NCBI GenBank assembly: GCA_041691815.1
Contig: JBEPTZ010000075.1
Location: 1-21,088, forward strand
DNA length: 21,088 bases
Origin: 70-18 sp041691815
GTDB taxonomy: Bacteria > Pseudomonadota > Alphaproteobacteria > Acetobacterales > Acetobacteraceae
Direction: 5' to 3'
The position numbers and the translations under genes are program-made. Under the pieces are notes generated by a model. It ran no database searches and was not told the DNA's origin. It saw only the letters and a program-made list of their open reading frames with translations. The first letter of the stretch is position 1. Each line of letters starts with the position of its first letter. Positions 8,555-16,352 of this stretch are shown one piece after another.

Positions 8555-9405
8555 CGCTGCTGCAGCCTGGGGTCGTAGGTGTCGCGCAGGAAATCGCCGA
8601 ACAAGTTGATGCCGATCGCGGTCAGCAGGATCGCCAGACCCGGCGCCAGCACCATCCACGGCGCATCGCCGAGAAAATCGCGGCCCTGGCTGATCATGCC
8701 GCCCCAGGACGGGGTCGGCGGCTGCACGCCGAGGCCGAGGAAGCTCAGTGCCGCCTCGGCGATGATGACCAGCGCGACATCGAGCGTCGCCAGCACGATG
8801 ATCGACGGCAGCACGTTGGGCAGCACATGGCCGAGCATGATGCGCAGGGTGGAGACGCCGATCGAGCGCGCGGCGTCGATGTATTCCAGTTGCGCGACCC
8901 GCAGCGCCTCGGCCCGCACCACGCGGGCGAACCGCACCCAGAGCGGCATCACCAGCGCCAGCACCAGGGTCCAGAAGCCGGGCCCCAGCACCGCCATCAC
9001 GATCAGCGCCATCAGCAGGAACGGGAAGGCGAGCTGGAAATCGACCAGCCGCATGATCACCGTGTCGAGCACCCCGCCGGCGTAGCCGGAGAGCACGCCC
9101 AGCATCGAGCCGATGATGCTGGCGGTGCCCACCACCAGCACCGCCACCGCGATCGAGGTGCGGGTGCCGACGATCACCCGGCTGAGGATGTCGCGGCCGA
9201 GATTGTCGCCGCCGAGCAGATGCGCGGCACTCCCGGGCGCCAGGAAACGCCATTCCAGCATCTGGCGTGCCGGATCGTGCGGCGCCAGTAGCGGCGCTGC
9301 GACCGCGACCAGCAGCACCAGTGTCACCAGCGCCAGGCCGGTGATGCCCTTGGCGCTGTGGCGCAACGCCGTGCCCAGCCGGCTGCGCTCCGCTGTCTCA
9401 GGCAT
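8551..9405 (-). CDS. dppC: Dipeptide-type ABC transporter permease (DppC/OppC-type)
   Basis: A 284-residue inner-membrane permease. Helix 1 is at about residues 20-38, and the DppC-type periplasmic loop LLAPHDPARQMLEWRFLAPG and HLLGGDNLGRDILSR follow it. About five further helices follow. The ATPase-coupling EAA loop reads EYIDAARSIGVSTLRIMLGHVLPN. The family-specific AEAALSFLGLGVQPPTPSWGGMI and the terminal GDFLRDTYDPRL are present. The frame is open upstream, but the ATG at 9405 gives a normal N-terminus and overlaps the DppB-type stop by eight bases. It should pair with the DppB-type subunit to form the translocation pore. Confidence 0.92.
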   Translation of the reverse strand: MPETAERSRLGTALRHSAKGITGLALVTLVLLVAVAAPLLAPHDPARQMLEWRFLAPGSAAHLLGGDNLGRDILSRVIVGTRTSIAVAVLVVGTASIIGSMLGVLSGYAGGVLDTVIMRLVDFQLAFPFLLMALIVMAVLGPGFWTLVLALVMPLWVRFARVVRAEALRVAQLEYIDAARSIGVSTLRIMLGHVLPNVLPSIIVLATLDVALVIIAEAALSFLGLGVQPPTPSWGGMISQGRDFLGDAPWMVLAPGLAILLTAIGINLFGDFLRDTYDPRLQQR

Positions 9406-10396
9406 GCTGGATACGCGGGTCGAGCAGCCGGTACAGCACGTCCACCGCCAGGTTGAGCACCACGAACAGCACCGCCGAGACCAGCACCGTCGCCTGCACC
9501 AGCGGGTAGTCGCGCCATTCGATCGACTGCACCGCCAGCCGGCCGATGCCCGGCCAGGCGAACACCGTCTCGATGATGATCGCGCCAGACAGCAGGGTGC
9601 CGAGTTGCAGGCCGGTGACCGTGACGATGGGGATGATGGCGTTGCGCAGCGCATGGTGGAACACCACCACCCAGCCCGGCACGCCCTTGGCACGCGCGAA
9701 CAGCACGAAGTCCTGATGCAGCACCTCGACCATCGCTGAGCGGGTGAGCCGGGCGTTGATCGCGGTGAGGGCGAACGCCAGCGATGCGCCGGGCATCAGG
9801 AAATAGCGGAAACTGTTCCAGAACGGCTCCGCCGAGCCGGTGGCGATCGACCGCCCCAGCGCCAGCAGCGCCGAGCCGCGATAGCCCGAGGACGGCAGCC
9901 AGTGCAGCTCGACGGAGAAGATCAGGATGCAGACGATGCCCAGCAGGAAACCCGGGATCGACACGCCGAGCACCGCGATCATGGTGCCGATGTAGTCGGC
10001 GATGCCGTCCCGCCGCAGGGCGGTGATGACGCCGAGCGGGGTGGCCACGGCAATGGAAAACAGCAACGCCCAGAAGCTCAGTTCCGCGGTTGCCGGCAGC
10101 CGTTCGAGGATCAGCGCGGTGGTCGGCTCGCGCTGGCGAAACGAGATGCCGAGATCGCCGTGCACGGCGCCGGCAAGATAGGCGCCGAACGCCGGCAGCA
10201 GCGATTTGTCGAGGCCAAGCTGGTGGCGCAGCACGTCCTTGTCGGCGTCGGTCATGCCGGGGTTGCCGGCGGCCATCACGTCCACCGGGTCGCCGGGCAC
10301 CAGCTTGATCATCGCCGAGACCACGAAGGTGATGCCGACGACCACGATGGCCGCATAGACGATGCGCCGCAGCAGGAAGCCGGCGAACGACAGCAT
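9398..10396 (-). CDS. dppB: Dipeptide-type ABC transporter permease (DppB/OppB-type)
   Basis: A 332-residue permease with the classic start FLLRRIVYAAIVVVGITFVVSAMIKLVPGDPVD. This is followed by LRHQLGLDKSLLPAFGAYLAGAVHGDLGISFRQREP and five further helices. The coupling loop is DFVLFARAKGVPGWVVVFHHALRNAIIPIVT, and the C-terminus is YRLLDPRI. The ATG at 10396 shares one base with the stop of the binding-protein gene (TGATG), which implies coupled translation. A GTG at 10411 would add five residues (start MAEHL) and is the alternative. Neither has a clear ribosome site. It is the pore partner of the DppC-type subunit. Confidence 0.9.
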   Translation of the reverse strand: MLSFAGFLLRRIVYAAIVVVGITFVVSAMIKLVPGDPVDVMAAGNPGMTDADKDVLRHQLGLDKSLLPAFGAYLAGAVHGDLGISFRQREPTTALILERLPATAELSFWALLFSIAVATPLGVITALRRDGIADYIGTMIAVLGVSIPGFLLGIVCILIFSVELHWLPSSGYRGSALLALGRSIATGSAEPFWNSFRYFLMPGASLAFALTAINARLTRSAMVEVLHQDFVLFARAKGVPGWVVVFHHALRNAIIPIVTVTGLQLGTLLSGAIIIETVFAWPGIGRLAVQSIEWRDYPLVQATVLVSAVLFVVLNLAVDVLYRLLDPRIQHA

Positions 10397-12003
10397 CAGG
10401 TGCTCAGCCACACCTTGGTCAGATCGACGTCGGAATCGCTGCGCAGTTCGACGTTCTGCACCGATTTGGCGAACGCCACCACGTTCAGCGGCTCGAACAG
10501 CGGCACCCAGTAGATCTTGCGCATCAGCGTCTCCTGGATCTCATCGTAGAGTGCCTGGCGCTTGGCGGCGTCGAACTCCACCCGCGACGCCTCGAGCAGC
10601 TTGTCCAGCGCCGGATCGTTGACGAAATTGCGTTGCAGCGAGCCGTTGCTGGCGAACACCGGGTACAGCACGTCCGGATCGGGGTAGGTATAGGTGTAGA
10701 GGTACATGTGATGCTCGGCCTTCTTGGTGAGCACCACCACCTGGCCGATCGGCATCGACTGCACGCTCAGGGTGACGCCGACTTCGCGCAGCATCGCCTG
10801 CACGACTTCGGCGGAATTGCGGATATCCGGCGAGTCGTTGCAGATCAATTTCAGCTGCAGCCCGCTTCCGACCCCGGCTTCGGCCAGCAGCGCCTTGGCT
10901 TTGGCGGGATCGTAGGGGAAGCCCATCTGCTCGACCTTGGCGTCGTAGCCGGGGATCGCCGAGGGCATCGGCCCGTGCGCCACCTTGGCGTTGCCGTCCA
11001 GCGCCAGGGTGATCACCCGCTTGGGGTCGATGGCCTGGTAGATCGCCTGGCGCACCCGGATGTCGTTGATCGGCGCCAGGCTCTGGTTGAAGTCGAGCGC
11101 GCGGATCGATTGCGAGGGGCGGGTGGACAGCTTGATGTCGGCGTTGCTGCGCAGGCTGCGCACCCGGTCCAGCGGCACCGACTGGCCGGTGTAGATGCCC
11201 TGGATCTCGCCGCTCACCAGGGCCGCCACGCGGGTGGAATCCTCGGGGTATTGGGTCAGGTGCACCTCGTCGACATAGGGCAGCGGTCCGCACTTGTATG
11301 CGTCGAAGCGGGCCAGCTTCAGCCCGGCATCGGGCGACCAGGAGATCGCCTTGAACGGGCCGGCGCCGACCGGCTTGCGCCCGAAGCGCTCCTTCTCCGC
11401 CGCCACCGCGGTGGGCGACAGGATCGCGCAGTACGACAGGGTGAGACCGACCCAGATCGGCACGAAGGGCTGCCGGTAATGATAGACAACCGTCTGCGGG
11501 TCGATCGCCTCCACCTTGTCCAACGGGCCGAGCATGAAGGTGGTCGGCGAGGCGGTGGCCTTGTCCATCTGCCGGTTGGCGGTGAACACGCAGGCGGCGG
11601 CGTCGACCGGCGTACCGTCGTGGAAGGTGACGCCCGGGCGCAGATGGAACACGATCGAGCGGTTGTTGTCGCGGAACTCCCAGGCCTGGGCCAGTGCCGG
11701 GATCACCTTGCCATCGGGATCGCGCCGGGCCAGCGGTTCGAGGATCAGCAGCATCGTCGACTCGGCGACCGCGAGCGAGGTTTTGTGCGGGTCGAGGGTA
11801 TCGGGCTCCTGCACCCGGCCGATGCGCAGCACGCCACCGTGGCGCGGCGTTTGCGCCTGGGCCTGGGCCGGCGTCGGCAGCAGGCTGCTCGCCGCCGCGA
11901 CGCCGAGCCCGGCCAGCGCCGCCCGGCGCGACAGCACGTGCCGGCGCAGATGCGCTTCGGTCAGCTTCAGGAAATCACGCGGATGCAGGTCTTCGAGCGA
12001 CAT
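10396..12003 (-). CDS. Peptide ABC transporter periplasmic substrate-binding protein (SBP_bac_5), Tat-type signal
   Basis: A 535-residue solute-binding protein of the DppA/OppA/GsiB family. It begins with about 24 residues before a twin-arginine-like signal, SRRAALAGLGVAAASSLLP (R26-R27), with cleavage likely after PAQA near residue 48. The mature protein shows GGVLRIGRVQEPDTLDPH and LARRDPDGKVIPALAQAWEF. It also shows VTFHDGTPVDAAACVFTANR, ALDFNQSLAPINDIRVRQAIYQAID and YDPAKAKALLAEAG, all standard for the family. The start at 12003 has AGAGGGGA at good spacing, which supports the long N-terminus. It would capture the peptide or peptide-like cargo. It lies 32 bases downstream of the D-aminopeptidase-like gene. 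Ligand specificity cannot be read directly. Confidence 0.9.
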   Translation of the reverse strand: MSLEDLHPRDFLKLTEAHLRRHVLSRRAALAGLGVAAASSLLPTPAQAQAQTPRHGGVLRIGRVQEPDTLDPHKTSLAVAESTMLLILEPLARRDPDGKVIPALAQAWEFRDNNRSIVFHLRPGVTFHDGTPVDAAACVFTANRQMDKATASPTTFMLGPLDKVEAIDPQTVVYHYRQPFVPIWVGLTLSYCAILSPTAVAAEKERFGRKPVGAGPFKAISWSPDAGLKLARFDAYKCGPLPYVDEVHLTQYPEDSTRVAALVSGEIQGIYTGQSVPLDRVRSLRSNADIKLSTRPSQSIRALDFNQSLAPINDIRVRQAIYQAIDPKRVITLALDGNAKVAHGPMPSAIPGYDAKVEQMGFPYDPAKAKALLAEAGVGSGLQLKLICNDSPDIRNSAEVVQAMLREVGVTLSVQSMPIGQVVVLTKKAEHHMYLYTYTYPDPDVLYPVFASNGSLQRNFVNDPALDKLLEASRVEFDAAKRQALYDEIQETLMRKIYWVPLFEPLNVVAFAKSVQNVELRSDSDVDLTKVWLST

Positions 12004-12035
12004 GGCCGATCCCCTCTTTGTGATGCCCGCCTGCG

Positions 12036-13607
12036 TTATGCCGCGCGGGTGAAGCGTAGGCCCTTGATGCGGTCGCTGCTCAACTCGATGCTGTCCGCGA
12101 ACGCGCGCAGCGTGTAGCTCCAGGAACGGCCGGGGCGCGGCGCCGCCGGGTCGGGCCGGGCGACGAACAGGTCGCCATCCAGATGCGCCAGGTGCAGCGA
12201 CAGCGTGCCGCGCTCGGATTGCAGCAGCAGGCGATGCCCATTGCCCTGGCCGGTGATGTCAGCGGTGAGGCCGGCGTGGCGCCAGCACCCGGTGATCGGG
12301 TGCGGGCTGGCGTCGCGGTCGGCCGTCAGCCGGCGATAGTGGCGTTGCTCGCCGCACCAGATCACGTCCATGCCGTCGCCGCGCGGTGACAGCACCATAT
12401 GCGTGGTCGGGCGCTCCGGGGCGAAGCGGTTCGGCCCGATCTGCGCGACCGCGGCGGCGCCGCCGCTGGAGACCAGCGCCACGGCGCCATCCTGGTCGGT
12501 GATCTCGAAGACATCGTCACCGTCTTGCTGGCGGTAGGTTCCGGCGATCAGCGCGCCTGGGTCGCCGGCCTCGGCCATTGCCTCGCCCAGCACCGCGTCG
12601 GCGATCCGCCGCGCCAGCGAGAACGTGGCGAGATCGTCGCGGTTGGCCAGGATGACGATGCCGAGTTCCTGCGCCGGGAAGCGCATCGATTCGGATTTGC
12701 CGCCGGCCACCGTGCCGCCGTGGCTGATCGCGGCGAGGCCACGATAGGGCGCCGCGACCAGCCCGTGCGCATACAGCGCGGTGGTGCCGCGGCGATAGAC
12801 CGACGGGGTTTCCAGCAGCCGGAACATCGCCGGCGTGCCGATCCGCGGGTGGGCGAAATTGGCCTGCCAGACCAGCATGTCCGCCAGCGTGGAGACGATG
12901 CCGCCTTCGCCGCCGAGCACCACCCCCCATTGCGCGCGGTGCCAGGCGCCGTCTGGGCCGCGCGTGTGGTGCATGGCAAGGCGCGGCAGGATCTCGCTGT
13001 CGCGCGGCATCAGCCGCGTGTCGGTCATCCCGAGCGGGCCGGTGATGCGTTCGGCCAGCACCTCGTTGTAGCTGTGGCCGGACAGCTTCTCGATAATCTC
13101 CGACAGCAGGAAGAATCCGGTGTTGCAGTAGATCATCGCCTCGCCCGGCGGGAAATTGAGATCCGCCTGTTCGGCGATGATCTGCCGGGCCATCTCGCGC
13201 GTCGACGGCGCGCCGATGGCGACACCGCTATAGGCCATCGCCTCGAGGAATTCGCGCAGGCCGCTGGTGTTGGTGGCGAGGTGCCGCAGCGTTACGCGCG
13301 CCGGGTAGTTCGGCAGCCATGGCAGATGCTGGCGCACGTCGTCGTCCAGCGACAATTTGCCGTCGGCCTCCAGCATCAGGATCAGCAGCACGGTAAACTG
13401 CTTGGTCTGCGAGCCGATGCGGATCACGCTGTGCCAGTCCAACGCGATGCCGTGGGCGATGTCGGCCATGCCGTAGGCGGCGCGCAGAATCTCGCGGCCG
13501 TGATGGGTGACGGCAACCACGGCGCCGGGCGACTGGTCGCCGATGCAGGCGGCAAACAGGCGATCCGTCACCATGTGCAAGCTGGAGCCGGGCAGCGTGT
13601 CGGGCAT
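12036..13607 (-). CDS. D-aminopeptidase-like serine hydrolase (penicillin-binding fold)
   Basis: A 523-residue serine hydrolase of the beta-lactamase/PBP superfamily. The nucleophile and general base are S66-Q-T-K69, the second motif is Y160-C-N162, and the third is H296-G-G298. The residue spacing, the HGG third motif, the total length and GAVVAV...AYGMADI...SQTKQFT all resemble my recollection of Ochrobactrum anthropi D-aminopeptidase (520 residues, SxxK/YxN/HxG, two C-terminal beta-barrel domains). That enzyme removes N-terminal D-residues from peptides and amides. Residues from about 340 on would form the two barrels, seen here as repeated beta-rich segments ending in GLRFTRAA. No signal peptide is evident, so it is probably cytosolic and acts on imported cargo. 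The start at 13607 has GAGAGG upstream. A carboxypeptidase or esterase activity is the main alternative. Confidence 0.82.
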   Translation of the reverse strand: MPDTLPGSSLHMVTDRLFAACIGDQSPGAVVAVTHHGREILRAAYGMADIAHGIALDWHSVIRIGSQTKQFTVLLILMLEADGKLSLDDDVRQHLPWLPNYPARVTLRHLATNTSGLREFLEAMAYSGVAIGAPSTREMARQIIAEQADLNFPPGEAMIYCNTGFFLLSEIIEKLSGHSYNEVLAERITGPLGMTDTRLMPRDSEILPRLAMHHTRGPDGAWHRAQWGVVLGGEGGIVSTLADMLVWQANFAHPRIGTPAMFRLLETPSVYRRGTTALYAHGLVAAPYRGLAAISHGGTVAGGKSESMRFPAQELGIVILANRDDLATFSLARRIADAVLGEAMAEAGDPGALIAGTYRQQDGDDVFEITDQDGAVALVSSGGAAAVAQIGPNRFAPERPTTHMVLSPRGDGMDVIWCGEQRHYRRLTADRDASPHPITGCWRHAGLTADITGQGNGHRLLLQSERGTLSLHLAHLDGDLFVARPDPAAPRPGRSWSYTLRAFADSIELSSDRIKGLRFTRAA

Positions 13608-13865
13608 GGCGCGGAACCTCTCGATAGCGGTCGCGGTGCAGGCACGCTAGCCTCGCCCCGACTGGCCGGCAATAGACGCCCGATCAGGGATATCGGTCGG
13701 CCGAACCCGCGCTCGCGGATGATTCTGGCGGGCCTTACCGGCGGGTCGGGAGGGCGGATCAGGCTGACGCGGCGTGGCAAATCCGACATCGCTCCGTGCC
13801 GACGGAGCAGATGGCCGAGCCCGCGCCATCACGGAGTGCCACTGCGGCGCAGCGCACGCTGATCA
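13608..13865. other. Intergenic region upstream of the peptidase operon
   Basis: About 260 bases lie between the start of the D-aminopeptidase-like gene and the recognisable SDR remnant. Apart from the ribosome site and the weak promoter already listed, no coding signature was found. Part of it may be the eroded 3' end of the SDR. Confidence 0.4.
13644..13672 (-). promoter_or_regulatory. Candidate promoter of the peptidase-transporter operon
   Basis: Read on the minus strand, TTGCCG (13672-13667) and TAGCGT (13649-13644) are 17 bases apart. This would start transcription near 13637 with a leader of about 30 bases. The match to consensus is modest, but no better candidate lies before the first gene of the run. 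Confidence 0.3.
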
Positions 13866-14117
13866 ACCCGGTTCCACCGCATTTGCCGCCACGTTGGGGG
13901 CACGCCCGCCGCCGCCCCTGGCATCCGTACACTCCGGCCCTGGGACGCGGCGGAATGCGCGAAACCGGTCTCGCCGATCGCAGCGCGCGAGCGGATCGCG
14001 ACGATGCGGCTGCCCGCCGTCATGCGTCGCGCCGCCTGCTGCGCCGGCGCCAGACGCGCCGTGCCAATTGACATCGATCGCAAAACGGCGGTCGTCGTCG
14101 CTGACGGCGTCGAAGTC
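13866..14117 (-). pseudogene. Decayed fragment of a short-chain dehydrogenase/reductase (SDR)
   Basis: Translation in two alternating minus-strand frames gives consecutive pieces of the second half of a classical SDR. FDAVSDDDRRFAIDVNWHGA (about 14117-14055) corresponds to the alpha-D/E region. QQAARRMTAGSRIVAIRSRAA and GETGFAHSAASQGRSVRM (about 14040-13925) correspond to the beta-5 and catalytic region. NVAANAVEPG (13895-13866) is the family's N-x-V-x-P-G motif, followed directly by a stop. The catalytic YxxxK is replaced by SAASQ, so both Tyr and Lys are lost. At least two frame changes are needed, and the N-terminal Rossmann half is missing. It lies just downstream of, and in the same direction as, the FAH-family gene, so it was probably its operon partner. 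Confidence 0.7.
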
Positions 14118-14129
14118 GCGGCCCTCGGA

Positions 14130-15038
14130 TTATGCCGCCGGCTGGATGACGACGGCGAGCCTGCCGATGCCGTCGATCTCGGCCTCCACCTTGTCGCCGA
14201 CCGCCAGGAAGGTGTTTTTGGGGACCCCGACGCCGGCCGGCGTGCCGGTCAGCAGCACATCGCCGGGGTCGAGCGTCATGATCCGCGAGGCGATGGCGAT
14301 CTGCTCGGCGATCGAGAAAATCATCTGGCTGGTGCGGCCATTTTGCTTGCCGGCACCGTTTACGCTGAGCCGCAGCCCGATATCCTGCCAGTCGGCGTGG
14401 ATGGCCGCCGGCACCAGGCGCGGGCCGAGCGGGCAACAGGTATCGTTGGCTTTGCCGGCCACCCAGTCGAGCTTGTAGAAGGTCTCCGGCGCGCGGTTAT
14501 GGTCGCGGGCGGAAAAGTCGATCGCCACCGTGTAACCGGCGACATGATCGAGCGCGTGCTCCAGCGTGACGTTGCGGGCGCGGCGGCCGATCACCGCGGC
14601 CAGCTCGATCTTCCAGTCGAACGCCGGGGTGCCGATCGGCATGCGCACGGTGTTGCCCTCGCCGACCACCGCGTTGCGCGGCGGCTTCATGAAGAAGAAC
14701 AGCCGCTGGTCGGCCTTCCTGGCGCCGGGCATGCCCATTTCGGCGAGATGGTCGTAATAATTGGCGCCGGCGCAGAGGATTTTTCCCGGATACAGCAGCG
14801 GCGACAGGCGCGGCGCCGGCGGCAGCGCATCGGCGGCGGCAAGCGACGGCAGGCAGGCGTCAAGCGCCGCGCGGGCATGGTCCCAATCGTCGAACAGGCT
14901 CATGACGGTCGCCATGCCCGGCAGCCCGGCGCGGGCGAGGCTCGGCTCCAGCCGGAACAGGCCGCCATTGAGGTCGATGCAGGCGACCGGCTTGCCGGCG
15001 AGTTCGACGGTGGCGAGTGACCAGGGGGCTGTTGGCAT
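14130..15038 (-). CDS. Fumarylacetoacetate hydrolase (FAH) family enzyme
   Basis: A 302-residue protein of the FAH family, whose members hydrolyse, decarboxylate or isomerise 2-keto acids with a divalent metal. The N-terminal cap is followed by the catalytic barrel beginning PGKILCAGANYYDHLAEMG (about 84-102). Landmarks are FFMKPPRNAVVGEGNTV, DWKIELAAVIGR (141-152), VAGYTVAIDFSARD (166-179, metal ligand D174) and the terminal LDPGDVLLTGTPAGVGVPK. The metal site normally has an E-x-E pair. Here it reads K143-I-E145, so the first glutamate is replaced by lysine (codon AAG). The start at 15038 has GGGAAGAA upstream. Its gene order with the SDR remnant and a GntR-type fragment suggests a former sugar- or aromatic-acid degradation operon. 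The substrate is unknown. Confidence 0.88.
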   Translation of the reverse strand: MPTAPWSLATVELAGKPVACIDLNGGLFRLEPSLARAGLPGMATVMSLFDDWDHARAALDACLPSLAAADALPPAPRLSPLLYPGKILCAGANYYDHLAEMGMPGARKADQRLFFFMKPPRNAVVGEGNTVRMPIGTPAFDWKIELAAVIGRRARNVTLEHALDHVAGYTVAIDFSARDHNRAPETFYKLDWVAGKANDTCCPLGPRLVPAAIHADWQDIGLRLSVNGAGKQNGRTSQMIFSIAEQIAIASRIMTLDPGDVLLTGTPAGVGVPKNTFLAVGDKVEAEIDGIGRLAVVIQPAA

Positions 15039-15072
15039 GCGGTTCTTCCCAGGGTTCTGCGATAACAGGCGC

Positions 15073-15103
15073 CGGATTCTATGAAATCCGACTGTCGATG
15101 CAA
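15073..15103 (-). promoter_or_regulatory. Promoter with overlapping palindrome for the FAH-family gene
   Basis: On the minus strand TTGCAT (15103-15098) and TAGAAT (15081-15076) are 16 bases apart, giving a start near 15069 and a leader of about 30 bases. The -10 region sits inside the inverted repeat CGGATT-N6-AATCCG (15073-15090). This is where a GntR-type repressor encoded divergently would be expected to bind. The operator role is an inference. Confidence 0.5.
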
Positions 15104-15111
15104 AATGTACC

Positions 15112-15459
15112 ATGCGCCACGGATTCGACGACACCCCGATGATCGCTGATGCCGATACCGCGCGGTCGCCGGCCGACCGCGCCGATCAGCGGCTCGGCGC
15201 CGAAATTCTGCACGGCGATCCGGCGCCCGGCGAACGGCTGCCGGTGGCGCAACTGCAAGGTCGCTTCAGCCTCGCCCTGACGCCGATCCGCGAGGCGGTC
15301 GGGCCGATCACGAAATTGTTCAATAGCCGGGTGTGTCAGTTGATCAGCGACGAAGGCGCACCGGTTGGAGCCATACCGGTTCGCTTAACGGCACCTGTCG
15401 CACCGCGTCACGTCAAACGGCTGAAATACGACTTCGTCGCGCCCAGTTGGGTTTCATAG
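15112..15459 (+). pseudogene. Truncated GntR-family regulator (winged-helix fragment)
   Basis: The 115-codon frame contains one recognisable piece: RLGAEILHGDPAPGERLPVAQLQGRFSLALTPIREAVG (about residues 27-65). This is the first two-thirds of a GntR winged helix (I-x-G-x-x-PGerL...tPiREAl). After REAVG the expected LxxLxxEGLV wing and the whole FCD-type ligand domain (about 140 residues) are absent and replaced by unrelated sequence. The last 52 bases run antisense over the 3' end of the dioxygenase gene. It is divergent from the FAH-family gene, the usual place for its regulator. The ribosome site is weak. Most likely it is the stump of a regulator cut by a rearrangement near 15300-15400; a small expressed DNA-binding protein is less likely. 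Confidence 0.65.
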
Positions 15460-16277
15460 ATCGAGCCAACCCGCGTGGCCGGCGGCAACGGCATCCGCAC
15501 CGGCACGTCGGTCAGTCGCGGCGTTGAAACCGGCGGCCCGGCCAACAGCTGACTGTTGAACTCGTCGTAGTCCTTGACGCCGGTCAGCGGCCAGGCATCA
15601 CTTGCCGCGACCTCGTAGAGCAGCAGATTGCGCGACCGGGCGGAGGTATTCAGCGCGGAGCCATGCAGCGCACGCACATGATGGAAGGACATGCTGCCGG
15701 CTTTTCCCATGCAGGGGGTCGCCCGGTCGATCTCCGTGCCGATGATCGCGGGGTCGATCAGCCCGCAGAACCGCCCGTCGTCACCATGATGGCTCCAGAC
15801 CGGGCCGGTATGGGTGCCGGGTGTCACCAGCATCGGGCCGTTGGACAGGTCGGTGTCGTCGAGCAGCACGCCGATTGCCAGGATATCGTCATTGGTGTGC
15901 GGGTAGAATGCCCAGTCCTGGTGCCATTCCACGGGCGAGCCATACTGGGCCGCCTTGATATTCAGTTTTGAGCCGTGCAGTCGCAGCCCTGGCCCGATCA
16001 GCCTGGTCAGGATGTCGATCACCGCGCGCCCGCGCACAATCGCATCGAACAGCGGATGCACCTTGTGTGGCGCCTTGATGCGCCGAACACGCGGCATCTC
16101 CGGCGCGTGAGTCGGCTCAAGATCGTAGACATCGTTGTGTTCACTGACCTGAGCGGCTCCGGCGACAAGCTCGCCGACAACCCGGCGCAAATCCGCGATC
16201 GTCGCTGCATCGAGCACATCCGGCACCACAATCACGCCATCCCGGCGATAGGCGGTGACATCCCGTTCCGACAGCAT
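15408..16277 (-). CDS. Phytanoyl-CoA dioxygenase (PhyH) family Fe(II)/2-oxoglutarate oxygenase
   Basis: A 289-residue cytosolic dioxygenase of normal length for the PhyH family. The iron triad is visible: H119-x-D121 in VEWHQDWAFYPHTN and the distal H205 in RALHGSALNTSARSR. The arginine in that same segment (R214 or R216) would bind 2-oxoglutarate. The N-terminus, YRRDGVIVVPDVLDAATIADLRRVV, is the characteristic helix before the double-stranded beta helix. Members hydroxylate or epoxidise small molecules such as acyl-CoAs, ectoine, phosphonates and natural products, and the sequence alone does not tell which. The start at 16277 follows a GAGG-containing leader. It converges on the GntR stump with a 52-base overlap. 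It is apparently a single-gene unit with its own promoter. Confidence 0.88.
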   Translation of the reverse strand: MLSERDVTAYRRDGVIVVPDVLDAATIADLRRVVGELVAGAAQVSEHNDVYDLEPTHAPEMPRVRRIKAPHKVHPLFDAIVRGRAVIDILTRLIGPGLRLHGSKLNIKAAQYGSPVEWHQDWAFYPHTNDDILAIGVLLDDTDLSNGPMLVTPGTHTGPVWSHHGDDGRFCGLIDPAIIGTEIDRATPCMGKAGSMSFHHVRALHGSALNTSARSRNLLLYEVAASDAWPLTGVKDYDEFNSQLLAGPPVSTPRLTDVPVRMPLPPATRVGSIYETQLGATKSYFSRLT

Positions 16278-16322
16278 CCTGGCCCTCGCTTCGGATTGTT
16301 CCGATGACTGGCAACGCGGTTA

Positions 16323-16352
16323 TTGATAGCGCTGCCATTTTGCCAAATGCAA
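16323..16352 (-). promoter_or_regulatory. Candidate promoter of the PhyH-type gene
   Basis: On the minus strand TTGCAT (16352-16347) and TATCAA (16328-16323) are 18 bases apart, in a locally AT-rich stretch. A start near 16316 would leave a leader of about 40 bases. Two direct TGCCA repeats lie in the spacer on the plus strand and might be a binding site. Confidence 0.4.

Noticed and set aside
10633..12117. 494-codon plus-strand open frame opposite the binding-protein gene
   Set aside because: It is the antisense shadow of a GC-rich coding region, with His/Gln/Arg/Gly-rich composition, no domain and no ribosome site.
12399..13862. 487-codon plus-strand open frame opposite the D-aminopeptidase-like gene
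   Set aside because: Same antisense-shadow character; the minus-strand gene has all catalytic motifs and a ribosome site.
14004..15020. 338-codon plus-strand open frame opposite the FAH-family gene
   Set aside because: It is antisense to a protein with clear FAH motifs, and its own translation is low-complexity.
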